From Lactiplantibacillus paraplantarum (lineage in GTDB: Bacteria; Bacillota; Bacilli; Lactobacillales; Lactobacillaceae), in the NCBI RefSeq assembly GCF_003641145.1, contig NZ_CP032744.1, forward strand, positions 682,001 through 746,000: a stretch of DNA of 64,000 bases. Reading direction: 5' to 3'. The translations under genes were made by a program, and so were the position numbers. The notes under the pieces were generated by a model, which ran no database searches, was not told where the DNA came from, and was given only the letters and a program-made list of their open reading frames with translations. Below, piece by piece: positions 8,120 through 16,044 of the stretch (positions are counted from its first letter, which is position 1; each line of letters starts with the position of its first letter).

Positions 8120-8133
8120 TGTAATCGATAACA
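8120..8133 (-). promoter_or_regulatory. cre site (CcpA operator) before glpK
   Basis: TGTAATCGATAACA matches TGWAANCGNTNWCA at all 14 positions and lies 20 bp upstream of the glpK start codon, in the 5' untranslated region or promoter. Confidence 0.8.
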
Positions 8134-8404
8134 TCATCTTTGATGCTAGCACGGATAATGGAAATTGTGAATAAATATCAAAAATTTAATATATAAGTAG
8201 GCATCTAGCTGATCACTTGCAATTGAATGATTCACCCATACCAATCCTCGAAAATAAGGAAAGGGTTACCAACCTTGAATTGGTCACTCTCGCTTTGTAC
8301 AAAGGTTAGTAACGGTATTGAACTAAGCTTAATGAATGTTTGAAAAGTAGACCAATCGGCATATGATGGGAAGCCAAAACATTTAGAAGTGGAGGTTTCC
8401 CATT
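8134..8404. other. Divergent promoter region between glpK and the DUF2812-like gene
   Basis: No ORF. It contains an imperfect repeat TTACcAACCTT ... AAGGTTaGTAA (about 8267-8313) that might be an operator for the rightward gene. Confidence 0.35.
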
Positions 8405-9187
8405 ATGCAAAAACGACGCTTTTTCCTTAAAGGTTCGGCCGCAGAAGTTGCTTGGCTCAATCGGCAAGCTACTCATGGCTATCAACTGACGGCGATTCAT
8501 GGCTTGACGTATCAGTTTAAAGCCGTCCCACGAGCCCACCAGCTGATTGCCGAATACTTACCGCAGACGACGTTCCAAGCAATGACAACGGTCTTCCACC
8601 CACTTGCTAGCTATACATTGCGTGATGATATGGCGGTGGTTTATTCAGCCGTGACTCCTGAACAACGAGTGGTTAATAATGATCAGCAGTACCGATTGAC
8701 CGTTTATCGACATGCCAGAGATGTTGCGTTGAATTGGCTCAATGGTTGGGTATTGGTTGTCTGGCTGGCGATGAGTGCGACAATTGTGATCAGTTCACAA
8801 CTGCAAGCGACTCCACTACTGACGCGGTTATTACTACTTGGGTTGACCATTGGTGCAGCTTTAATGATTATTGGCATTATTACTGGGTGTCGGGCGGCTA
8901 TTCGTTGTCATCGAGAAGTGTGTCGCTTGATACGTGTTACTGGGGATGATCGTGAAGCGTGGAAGCCAACCTTTCACGTGCTATTTAAGCACCAACCGGC
9001 CGTTCCTGATACGGACTGCTGGGATGATTTAGGACAATGGCAACTGGCGCTGCATAATCAGCGTGGTGACTATTATTTTGAGTTAAAAACAACTTTAAGT
9101 GAATTAGAAATTAATAACACATTAGCTCAGCGCCTTTCGAAGCAGGATTTCACAGTAATGTCATGGTTGGGTTTGTATGTTGTGTGA
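8405..9187 (+). CDS. DUF2812-like membrane protein
   Basis: 260 residues. The N-terminus KRRFFLKGSAAEVAWLNRQA with HGYQLTAIHGLTYQFK resembles DUF2812 proteins, which place a short WLN/G-W-L motif before one or two membrane helices. A pair of helices follows (ALNWLNGWVLVVWLAMSATI and LLLLGLTIGAALMIIGIIT, about residues 113-162), then a cytosolic tail. The SD GGAGG is well placed before ATG. In other Firmicutes such proteins often neighbour a PadR regulator; none is seen here. Function unknown; family assignment moderate. Confidence 0.6.
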   Translation: MQKRRFFLKGSAAEVAWLNRQATHGYQLTAIHGLTYQFKAVPRAHQLIAEYLPQTTFQAMTTVFHPLASYTLRDDMAVVYSAVTPEQRVVNNDQQYRLTVYRHARDVALNWLNGWVLVVWLAMSATIVISSQLQATPLLTRLLLLGLTIGAALMIIGIITGCRAAIRCHREVCRLIRVTGDDREAWKPTFHVLFKHQPAVPDTDCWDDLGQWQLALHNQRGDYYFELKTTLSELEINNTLAQRLSKQDFTVMSWLGLYVV

Positions 9188-9240
9188 TATCGAGTTAGTA
9201 TTAATTATGTGAATTTAGTGTGACTTTTTCAAATAAAGAC

Positions 9241-9269
9241 TTGTTTTCTATCACAAAAGCGTGTATAAA
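9241..9269 (+). promoter_or_regulatory. Promoter of the tRNA gene
   Basis: TTGTTT (9241-9246), 17 bp, TATAAA (9264-9269), 15 bp before the tRNA 5' end. Confidence 0.6.
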
Positions 9270-9284
9270 TACAGACATAATCAT

Positions 9285-9356
9285 TGCCCGGTAGTTCAGC
9301 GGTAGAATAATTGACTGTTAATCAAGAGGTCGCTGGTTCGATCCCAGCCCGGGCAG
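9285..9356 (+). tRNA. tRNA-Asn (anticodon GTT), solitary and atypical
   Basis: Cloverleaf: acceptor TGCCCGG/CCGGGCA (7 bp), D-stem GTTC/GAAT, anticodon loop CTGTTAA with GTT at 34-36, T-arm GCTGG-TTCGATC-CCAGC, discriminator G, no encoded CCA. The anticodon stem is AT-rich and its first pair (A27-G43) is mismatched. The acceptor stem differs from the usual TCCGC-type start of bacillar tRNA-Asn genes. It has its own promoter and terminator, so it is probably expressed. Confidence 0.85.
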
Positions 9357-9376
9357 TTGGTCATGTTTAGTTAAGT

Positions 9377-9403
9377 AGCGGTATCTCATGAGGTACCGCT
9401 TTT
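9377..9403 (+). terminator. Terminator of the tRNA gene
   Basis: AGCGGTA (9377-9383) with TACCGCT (9394-9400), inner CTC/GAG, followed by TTTT. Confidence 0.75.
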
Positions 9404-9486
9404 GTCGACATTGTCGCTGACTAGTGCTGGTGTCTGATGGGTAGCAGAGCTTTAGAAATACTTAAGCAAAAAAGTTCTGACAAACC

Positions 9487-9515
9487 TTGACTATTATTGA
9501 CTAAAGCCGTATACT
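9487..9515 (+). promoter_or_regulatory. Promoter of the spx paralogue
   Basis: TTGACT (9487-9492), 17 bp, TATACT (9510-9515). The leader then contains ACTTAC/GTAAGT and GTGA/TCAC short inverted repeats before the AGGAGG. Confidence 0.65.
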
Positions 9516-9572
9516 TACTATATTAAAGTAAGTGATGTAACGTCACTCACTGAAACTTAGGAGGAATTCATC

Positions 9573-9995
9573 GTGACAGTAAACTTATATTATTCAACGT
9601 CCAGCAAGTCTAGTCGTAGTGCGCGAGCATGGTTAGTTGAGAATAACATCCCATTCAATGAACGCGACATTATTGCTAATCCTCTGGATCGCGATGAATT
9701 GAAACAAATCCTCCGGCTCACTGAAAATGGCTTCGAGGACATTGTTTCAACGCGTTCTAAGGCTTTCAAAGCATTACACATTGATTTGTCAGACTTAGGT
9801 TTCAATCAGTTGTTGGACCTATTAGTTGAAAAACCACAATTGCTCAAGCGGCCAATCATTTATGATGGTCGGCGGTTACAAATCGGGTATAACGAAGAAG
9901 ACATTCGGGCATTTTTGCCACGTTCGGTACGTAAGTCGGAATTACGTGAAATTCAACAAAAACTTTATGATGATGACCAACAAGCAGTTGGATAA
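9573..9995 (+). CDS. spx: Spx/ArsC-family regulator lacking the CxxC redox switch
   Basis: 140 residues, thioredoxin-like fold of the Spx family, which binds the RNA polymerase alpha C-terminal domain. Family blocks are well kept: ILRLTENGFEDIVSTRSKAF (with the conserved Gly), LLKRPIIYDGRRLQIGYNE and IRAFLPRSVRKSELREIQ. The N-terminus reads LYYSTSSKSSRSARAWL where normal Spx has a CxxC (Cys10 and Cys13 in B. subtilis); both positions are serine (Ser11, Ser14). It therefore cannot form the regulatory disulfide. GTG start with AGGAGG upstream. Likely one of several Spx paralogues in the genome, probably redox-insensitive. Confidence 0.9.
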   Translation: MTVNLYYSTSSKSSRSARAWLVENNIPFNERDIIANPLDRDELKQILRLTENGFEDIVSTRSKAFKALHIDLSDLGFNQLLDLLVEKPQLLKRPIIYDGRRLQIGYNEEDIRAFLPRSVRKSELREIQQKLYDDDQQAVG

Positions 9996-10015
9996 TCAAG
10001 CGCATCTGAATTATA

Positions 10016-10062
10016 AACGTCACTTCAAGGATTGCTAGTAAATTCTTGAAGTGGCGTTTTTT
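10016..10062 (+). terminator. Terminator of spx
   Basis: AACGTCACTTCAAG with CTTGAAGTG-g-CGTT, then a T-run. Confidence 0.85.
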
Positions 10063-10276
10063 GTTGGTGAACTAAGTGTTCAAGACGAGCGTGAATGCTG
10101 GCAGGTTTTTAAACGCGAATATGATAATTATTTTCTCAAGAAATGTTGTGAATACCATACTTACCAGGTTTTTAATCAGTTATGGAGCTTGCGATGAGTA
10201 AGCAGATTACTTGGTAAAATAAGTTGGCTTGTGTACAATGTAAAAAAGTCTTGAATGAAATGGAGATTTGGACGTA

Positions 10277-10507
10277 ATGAGTGAACAAGACCAAGCAACC
10301 TGGGCAATACAGGCATTAGCCGCTTTAAAGACAACGGATAATCGAGTGATTATTGATAGTATTATTAAGGTTATCGATGACCAGCAGGCTGAAATTGAAA
10401 GTCTGCGCGGCTCAATGGAAGGACAATTATGGAGCCCGACCAGTTGGCATCAAGACCAGCAGGCGCAACATGCCGATCTTGATGAAACGACATCTTCACC
10501 GAAGTAG
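10277..10507 (+). CDS. Small hypothetical protein, 76 aa
   Basis: Starts MSEQDQATWAIQALAALKTT; the middle (IIKVIDDQQAEIESLRG) looks like a short coiled coil and the tail is polar (QDQQAQHADLDETTSSPK). No signal peptide or known domain. ATG at 10277 is preferred because GGAG lies 11 nt upstream; a TTG at 10268 is too near it. A strong terminator follows, supporting a single-gene unit. Confidence 0.6.
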   Translation: MSEQDQATWAIQALAALKTTDNRVIIDSIIKVIDDQQAEIESLRGSMEGQLWSPTSWHQDQQAQHADLDETTSSPK

Positions 10508-10541
10508 GTTAAACGATATAAAAGGACGGGCATAAGACTTC

Positions 10542-10588
10542 AAAACGCGTAGATTACTCGGCTTACTCTGAGTAATCTACGCGTTTTG
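10542..10588. terminator. Bidirectional terminator
   Basis: 18-bp perfect stem beginning AAAACGCGTAGATTACTC (10542-10559) and its complement (10570-10587). It separates the 76-aa gene from the converging VanZ-like gene. Confidence 0.85.
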
Positions 10589-10702
10589 TTTCCCACAACA
10601 ATGATGCCGAAAATCAATTTGTGTTGTTTAACATGGATACGTGGATGATCACAAATTGAACAACCTCTGGCTTACCTTCATGTGCATCTAATCAGGTTGC
10701 TG

Positions 10703-11224
10703 TTAATAATCGGCCACGGTTGTTTTACGGTGATGGATAATGACTTGAACGATAGCGGCTAACAGGCCACCAATTAAGACACCGGCTGCGTTAGCGATGA
10801 CATCATTGATGTCGCTACTACGATTGATTAACCAGTGCTGTGACATTAAATACTGCAGGCTTTCAATGCTGGCACCGACCAACAAGCCAGTTAGGCCAAG
10901 GCTGAATAGTGAGTAACGTTTAAAGTGCCGCTTAATCCCCCAGCCCAATGGAACCGTCAAAATAATATTTTCGATGAAGCCCAGGCCGTGAAGGTAAAGG
11001 CGGGTCAGATTTACTTGGCCGCCGCCCGCTGGCATAACGTAGACGGCGGTGCCATCAAAAGAGAGTGGGGTAAAAAGAATGACACTAAGTCCAAATAAGT
11101 AGCCTAGGCTGAGCAGCTGTCGCTTACGCATTTGGGGCTGGTGAGTGTGCACGAGGATCACTAAACAACTCAATGTAGCAACGATTAAAATAATTCTGAA
11201 CGGTTCCCAACGCATTCGCTTCAC
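10703..11224 (-). CDS. VanZ-like membrane protein
   Basis: 173 residues with four or five membrane helices. The C-terminal signature SSDINDVIANAAGVLIGGLL matches the VanZ family (the D-x-x-D-x-x-x-N-x-x-G pattern), preceded by VGASIESLQYLM. In enterococci VanZ gives low-level teicoplanin resistance, but most chromosomal homologues have no known role; here no van genes are near. It probably sits in the cell membrane and touches envelope stress or glycan metabolism (inferred). An SD-like GGAG lies before the ATG. Confidence 0.8.
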   Translation of the reverse strand: MKRMRWEPFRIILIVATLSCLVILVHTHQPQMRKRQLLSLGYLFGLSVILFTPLSFDGTAVYVMPAGGGQVNLTRLYLHGLGFIENIILTVPLGWGIKRHFKRYSLFSLGLTGLLVGASIESLQYLMSQHWLINRSSDINDVIANAAGVLIGGLLAAIVQVIIHHRKTTVADY

Positions 11225-11330
11225 TCCTTAGTAATTAATAACTGTATCTTACCGTAAACCTAGGGGTGTGAAGTGGTACGAGCACGAAGCTTAATGAAGG
11301 CTTTACCGGCTTAACCAAAACTCAAGTAAA
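11225..11330. other. Short intergenic region downstream of the frameshifted exporter
   Basis: Contains the vanZ-like promoter region on the minus strand; no ORF. The DNA from 11331 upward still encodes the out-of-frame C-terminus of the MFS gene. Confidence 0.4.
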
Positions 11331-11490
11331 TCAGTGATTGGTACTATTCGAGTTCTGCTTGACATCAGTGCCGGTCAAACCGGGCTTAGTTGTCAAAGCC
11401 AGAACAATTACACCAATAACAATGATTAAACTGAACCAGAGCGCGATTTGGGTACCAAGGGTAGTTTGCGTTATGGAAGAAGCGGTGGTA
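11331..11490 (-). pseudogene. Out-of-frame C-terminus of the MFS exporter
   Basis: In the -1 frame relative to the exporter the DNA reads AHTTASSITQTTLGTQIALW, then FSLIIVIGVIVLALTTK and PGLTGTDVKQNSN to a TGA at 11331-11333. This is a complete last membrane helix and tail of a DHA2-type transporter. The jump would occur near 11491. From the TTG at 12763 to this stop is 1433 nt, one short of a multiple of three, so a single missing base explains the break and the restored product would be about 477 residues. Confidence 0.7.
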
Positions 11491-12763
11491 TGAGCTGGGT
11501 CCCCAACGTGATTAAGACGGCCATAATGGCGGTTCCAAGTGAACCAGAATATTGTTGCAGCGTATTAAATAACGCGTTACCATCACCTATTAACGGGGAT
11601 GGTAACTGTTGTAGCCCATACGTCAATGCGTTGTTAAATAAGCAACTGAACCCAATTTGAAAGAGGACAAATAGACCAATAATCAAGCCAACAGAGAGGT
11701 GCTGGGCTAACAAAGCTAGTCCTAACGTGGCTAGTCCTAAAAAAATAGCGCCGATTTGAAATGGTCTTTGAACGCCGCGGCGATCCATCAATTTACCAGC
11801 TAACGGAGACAGAACGGCTGAACACAGGCTCCCAGCTAAAAGCATTAAACCAGATACTAGGGCATTTTTGCCCAAAGCTAACTGGGCAAAGTTGGGGAGA
11901 AGAAAGGTCAAACCAATCTGGATAAACTGAATAAAGAAATAAATGAGTAACGCCCGTGTGAAATCGCCCTGTTTGAACACGGCCAGATTGATCAGTGGGT
12001 GTGATGCTCGGCACGTGGAATGGGTAAAACCCAGTATTGCCAATACTGCAATGATCAAAGGTACCCAGACATACAACAAACTTAGTCCGTGGCTGCTCAG
12101 GTTATTAACACTAAAAATGAAGAGAATGAGTGCCGCAACGACCAGTATAAATTGACGTAATGGAAATGGTCGTGATTGTGGTGCACGTGTTTGATGAATC
12201 GTTTTAGCCGTAATCAACCAAGCAATTAAGCCAAACGGGAGGGTGATGCCGAAAATTAAGCGCCAGGATAATAGTTGTGTTACTAAGCCTCCATACGTTG
12301 GTCCGAGTGAAGGGGCCAGTGCAATCAACATACCGGCGGTTCCCGTGAAACGCCCTTGAGCGGTGAATGGGACCTGGGTCATAATTTGAGTGAAGACTAA
12401 TGGTAATGCCAAGCCGGTTCCAATGGCTTGAATCATCCGACCGAGTAGTAGTAACCATAATTGGGGAGCTACCATACATAATAGGCCACCAAGGACGAAG
12501 CCGGCGCCACCAACGTTAATAATTGTCCGCCAGTGAAAGCGCTGCTGAATAAAGGCCGTAATAACCATGGTAGCGGCCACGGCGAGTAAGTAGGCAGTGG
12601 TCACCCATTGAACTGTTGATAAGCCGGCTTGAAATTGATGCATCAAGGTCGGAAAAGTTACGTTCATCGACGTTTCAACTAAAATACCGCAAAAAGCCAG
12701 GCCAGCGGTACCGAAAATTGCGACCTTAGTTTGGGTCGGAATGACTGATGTGCTTGTTGACAA
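11471..12763 (-). CDS. MFS multidrug exporter (DHA2/EmrB type), C-terminally frameshifted
   Basis: 430 residues to the in-frame stop. Drug:H+ antiporter features are visible: VETSMNVTFPTLMHQF and STVQWVTTAYLLAVAATMVI at the N-terminus, LLLLGRMIQAIGTGLALPLV (motif C region), GMLIALAPSLGPTYGGLV and AGKLMDRRGVQRPFQIG (motif A in the second half). The start is the TTG at 12763 with GGAGG 7 nt upstream. Expression is probably controlled by a leader peptide and SD hairpin (12771-12858). The last helix lies in another frame (11331-11490), so this allele may be inactive or shortened. It follows ppx on the same strand with no terminator between them. Confidence 0.8.
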   Translation of the reverse strand: MSTSTSVIPTQTKVAIFGTAGLAFCGILVETSMNVTFPTLMHQFQAGLSTVQWVTTAYLLAVAATMVITAFIQQRFHWRTIINVGGAGFVLGGLLCMVAPQLWLLLLGRMIQAIGTGLALPLVFTQIMTQVPFTAQGRFTGTAGMLIALAPSLGPTYGGLVTQLLSWRLIFGITLPFGLIAWLITAKTIHQTRAPQSRPFPLRQFILVVAALILFIFSVNNLSSHGLSLLYVWVPLIIAVLAILGFTHSTCRASHPLINLAVFKQGDFTRALLIYFFIQFIQIGLTFLLPNFAQLALGKNALVSGLMLLAGSLCSAVLSPLAGKLMDRRGVQRPFQIGAIFLGLATLGLALLAQHLSVGLIIGLFVLFQIGFSCLFNNALTYGLQQLPSPLIGDGNALFNTLQQYSGSLGTAIMAVLITLGTQLIPPLLP

Positions 12764-12770
12764 AATAAAA

Positions 12771-12841
12771 CCTCCGTTAATCAAGGCCAGCTCGTTTCGT
12801 GTATGAAACGACGCTTTTCTTGATCAACGGAGGTTCCGTTG
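12771..12841 (-). promoter_or_regulatory. SD-sequestering hairpin with competing upstream hairpin
   Basis: In the minus-strand mRNA the exporter SD (complement of 12771-12775) lies in a 15-nt arm (12771-12785) that pairs along its whole length with 12819-12833, one pair being G-U. A second hairpin, CAACGGA/TCCGTTG (12825-12831 with 12835-12841), uses part of the same anti-SD arm and so excludes the first. CGTTTC/GAAACG pairs inside the loop. The 25-codon leader ORF covers this region. Confidence 0.7.
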
Positions 12842-12858
12842 TAAAGATATACAAGCAT
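12781..12858 (-). CDS. Leader peptide (25 aa) of the MFS exporter
   Basis: ATG at 12858 with AAGG 8 nt upstream (12868-12871); the peptide begins MLVYLYNGTS and ends IHETSWP, stopping with TGA at 12781-12783, six bases before the exporter SD. The codons run across the anti-SD arm of the hairpin, so a ribosome paused in the leader would free the exporter SD. This is the classical translational attenuation layout of erm and cat genes. The inducing drug is unknown. Confidence 0.6.
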   Translation of the reverse strand: MLVYLYNGTSVDQEKRRFIHETSWP

Positions 12859-12930
12859 CAAAGACGACCTTGATGAATTTATTGATAACTTAATCCTAGC
12901 ATATTATTGATAAAAATGTCAGCTCGGATT

Positions 12931-13884
12931 TTAGTCACTGACTTTAGCGTTCTGCTCGGCTAAGGTGGTTAAATGTTCAAATAAGATGCCTTCACGAAGG
13001 CCATTTTGAGAAAAAATCATCCGGTCAGAATCCAAGAAGCGCATCAGACTAATAGCGGGAATCATGCCACCGACAATAATATCGGCTCGGTCCTTTGCTA
13101 GTCCGGGAATGGCCGCACGACCGGCCGCATCCTGGCTGATAACAGTGTTGAACGTGTCATAGATGGCGTTGTCTCGTAATCGATAACCGTGAATATCTTC
13201 AAAGTTGAGAATGTTGCATTTGCGCCGGTTAATCTTGGCTAACGTCCGGTTACTGCCGCCTAAGCAGACAAGCGGTAAGTTGAGACCGTTTCGCAACCAC
13301 CAGACACTATTAAAAATTTTATCAACAAAGGTCATCGTTTTAAACAATTGACTAGCGGTGACCTGGTCGTTGAGACCAAACTTTTCAGATAAACTGACTG
13401 CACCGATTGGCAAACTGATCAGCTCTTTGGCTTGGCCATTCACGATGAGGACGAGTTCACAGCTACCGCCACCAGTATCGACCATTACACAATTAGTCGT
13501 GGGAAGCGTGTTGACCACACCCAGGTAGTCGTAATAGGCTTCGGTCGTTCCGGGAATCACTTCGATGTCTAGGCCGACTTCATTTTTAACGCGTTTGAGG
13601 AATTTCTTTTGGTTACTGGCCTTACGCGTTGCAGCGGTGGCAACAGCCTTGATGTTTAAGTTAGGCAAGTCTTTATAGACCGCTGAAAATGACTTTAGAG
13701 CCGTAATCGTGCGGTCGATGGCATCGGTTTGAAGGGTCGGCGTGTCCGTAGCATTTTCATTTTCGGATAAACGGACCATTTCTTTGAGCCGATGCGTGAC
13801 CGTATAACTACCATCTGCTTGAATCTGAGTAATTGTCATTCGACATGAATTGGAACCTAAGTCAATGACCGCAAAATTTTCCAT
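12931..13884 (-). CDS. ppx: Exopolyphosphatase, Ppx/GppA family
   Basis: 317 residues, the short two-domain form. It releases phosphate from the ends of polyphosphate chains or hydrolyses pppGpp. ASKHA motifs are intact: FAVIDLGSNSCRMTI at the N-terminus, AVATAATRKASNQKKFL, then CVMVDTGGGSCELVLI, the glycine-rich phosphate loop. The start ATG lies 2 bp after the ppk stop with GAGAGGA inside the ppk end, so translation is coupled. Third gene of ppx-ppk-ppx. Confidence 0.9.
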   Translation of the reverse strand: MENFAVIDLGSNSCRMTITQIQADGSYTVTHRLKEMVRLSENENATDTPTLQTDAIDRTITALKSFSAVYKDLPNLNIKAVATAATRKASNQKKFLKRVKNEVGLDIEVIPGTTEAYYDYLGVVNTLPTTNCVMVDTGGGSCELVLIVNGQAKELISLPIGAVSLSEKFGLNDQVTASQLFKTMTFVDKIFNSVWWLRNGLNLPLVCLGGSNRTLAKINRRKCNILNFEDIHGYRLRDNAIYDTFNTVISQDAAGRAAIPGLAKDRADIIVGGMIPAISLMRFLDSDRMIFSQNGLREGILFEHLTTLAEQNAKVSD

Positions 13885-13886
13885 CG

Positions 13887-16043
13887 CTAATCATCCTCTC
13901 TATCAAGATCCGAAGCGTCGGGTTCATTCTTGGGACTCATCATTGGAATGAATTGATGCGCGTTACTAGTCGGCGTGGTTTCGCCGTGATCGGCTTTAAC
14001 AGCTTGTTCGGCTTCACGAATGAATTCAGCTTGTGAGTCCAAAACTTCTAGGCCCCGGCCATCTACACGGCCATACGTATTATCTGGTTGCAAAATGCGC
14101 GTCTTGACCGTATCCGCCCACATCGTTGCAAAAATCGTCATCGCCCGGTGACTGATCTCAGGTTGGAGTAGTGGGAATAGTAATTCGACACGACGGTTCA
14201 GGTTACGGGTCATCATATCCGCGCTGGATAAGTAAATTTGCGGTTCACCATCGTTACTGAAATAGTAGATGCGACTGTGTTCAAGTAGGCGGCCAATAAT
14301 TGAGTGGACCTCGATGTTATCGGAAACCCCCTTAATGCCCGTCCGCAGACAACAAATCCCCCGAATAATCAGTTGGATTTTAACACCAGCGTGTGACGCT
14401 TCGTAGAGTTTGCTAATAATTTGTGGATCGGATAATGAGTTCATCTTCATCTTGACGACGGCGGGACGACCAGTTTTAGCAATCGCAATCTCATCGTCTA
14501 ACTTCTCGTTGATGAAGTCGCGAATACCATCTGGCGAGATGTGCAATTTGTGGAAATACGGCGGCTCGGAATAACCGGACAACATGTTAAAGATGTTGGA
14601 GGCGTCGATGCCCATATCAGTATCAGCTGTGAAGAGACCCATGTCTGTGTAGAAGTGGGCGGTAACATCGTTATAGTTCCCGGTCCCCATGTGCATGTAG
14701 CGCTTAATACCTTCGTTTTCACGCCGAACAACGAGGGCAAGCTTACAGTGGGTCTTGAGACCAATCAGGCCGTAAATGACGTGGCAGCCCATCTCCTCGA
14801 GTTTTTTTGCCCAATGAACGTTGTTCTCTTCGTCAAACCGGGCTTTAACTTCCACAAGAACGGTGACCTGCTTACCATTTTGCGCCGCTTGGCCAAGATA
14901 TTTGATAATTGGTGAATCGGCCGATACACGGTACAGCGTCATTTTAATGGCCAAAACATCATTATCTTCAGCGGCTTCATGAACAAAGTCCACGACGGGC
15001 TTGAAATCATCGTACGGATATTGCATTAAAATATCGTGGTCCTTGATTAAATCAAAAATGGAACGTTCACGATATTTTGCGGGATAGTAGGCGTGGTATT
15101 TCGGGTAGTTTAAGTCTTCGTGGCCCTGCACAGCTTTTACCAACTTGGATAAGAAAGTCAGATTAAGTGGCCCGTTGATGATGTACAGCGCGCTTTCGTT
15201 GATTCCGAGAGATTTGGCAAGGCGGGTGCGCTGATGTTTACTCATACTTTTTTCGACTTCTAGGCGCATCACTTTGCCCCGTTCACGCATCTTCAACTGT
15301 TTTTGAACTTCCTTCAATAAGTCGGAAGTATCTTCTTCGGCCACGTCTAGATCCAAGTCCCGCATGACGCGGTAACAGCTGGTTTCTTTAACCGTGTAAT
15401 TGATAAATAGTGAGCCAACGAAGGCTTTAATAATTTCCTCAATCAAAATAAACTGATTGGGCGCCCCTGGTAAGACGACTACGCGGGGAAAAACATCAGG
15501 AACTTGTACGGTGGCAAACTTGCGATCCTTCTTGTCACCATTCTTATAAATACGCAGGGCGATGTTGAGTGTATTATTCCCAATGAACGGGAATGGGCGT
15601 GAAGAGTCATCGGCCATCGGTGTTAAAGCCGGGTATAGCTCATCGTCAAAATAATTCTTAACAAAGGTGTGTTGTTCAGCATTTAAATCGGCCATCGACA
15701 ATAGGTGAATCGCATGTTGCTCTAGTAATGGTAACAACGAGCGGTTCAGCGTGTTATATTGACGTTTGACCATCTCATGCGCTTTGTCGCTAATTGCACT
15801 GACTTGATCAGCCGCGGTTAGTCCTGCGGGATCGGGTTTGGTGTAGTTCACTGACATTAATTTGCGCAGTGAGGCGACTCGGACCGTGAAGAATTCGTCA
15901 AGGTTGCTTTGAGTAATTCCAAGAAAACGCACGCGTTCAAGCAGTGGATTATCCTTGTCGCGGGCTTCATCAAGAACACGGTAATTAAAATCAAGCCAGC
16001 TGAGCTCACGGTTTGTATAATAACTTTCTTTATAATAATTCAT
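13887..16043 (-). CDS. ppk: Polyphosphate kinase 1
   Basis: 718 residues, the normal PPK1 length. It polymerises the gamma phosphate of ATP into polyphosphate, reversibly. The N-domain starts YTNRELSWLDFNYRVLDEA. The phospholipase-D-like catalytic core has YMHMGTGNYND, whose His is the autophosphorylated residue, and the second His in HSRIYYFSNDGEPQ; MTLYRVSADSPI and VEVKARFDEENN are also conserved. The C-terminal tail (about 40 residues, ending SDLDREDD) is polar and variable. The gene starts 1 bp after the upstream ppx stop with GGGGGGT as SD. Polyphosphate probably buffers phosphate and stress. Confidence 0.97.
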   Translation of the reverse strand: MNYYKESYYTNRELSWLDFNYRVLDEARDKDNPLLERVRFLGITQSNLDEFFTVRVASLRKLMSVNYTKPDPAGLTAADQVSAISDKAHEMVKRQYNTLNRSLLPLLEQHAIHLLSMADLNAEQHTFVKNYFDDELYPALTPMADDSSRPFPFIGNNTLNIALRIYKNGDKKDRKFATVQVPDVFPRVVVLPGAPNQFILIEEIIKAFVGSLFINYTVKETSCYRVMRDLDLDVAEEDTSDLLKEVQKQLKMRERGKVMRLEVEKSMSKHQRTRLAKSLGINESALYIINGPLNLTFLSKLVKAVQGHEDLNYPKYHAYYPAKYRERSIFDLIKDHDILMQYPYDDFKPVVDFVHEAAEDNDVLAIKMTLYRVSADSPIIKYLGQAAQNGKQVTVLVEVKARFDEENNVHWAKKLEEMGCHVIYGLIGLKTHCKLALVVRRENEGIKRYMHMGTGNYNDVTAHFYTDMGLFTADTDMGIDASNIFNMLSGYSEPPYFHKLHISPDGIRDFINEKLDDEIAIAKTGRPAVVKMKMNSLSDPQIISKLYEASHAGVKIQLIIRGICCLRTGIKGVSDNIEVHSIIGRLLEHSRIYYFSNDGEPQIYLSSADMMTRNLNRRVELLFPLLQPEISHRAMTIFATMWADTVKTRILQPDNTYGRVDGRGLEVLDSQAEFIREAEQAVKADHGETTPTSNAHQFIPMMSPKNEPDASDLDREDD

Positions 16044-16044
16044 G

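Noticed and set aside
9996..10267. A protein-like stretch after spx (frame ending CCEYHTYQVFNQLWSLR)
   Set aside because: There is no start codon or SD in frame and the first part runs through the spx terminator; it may be a gene remnant but cannot be supported.
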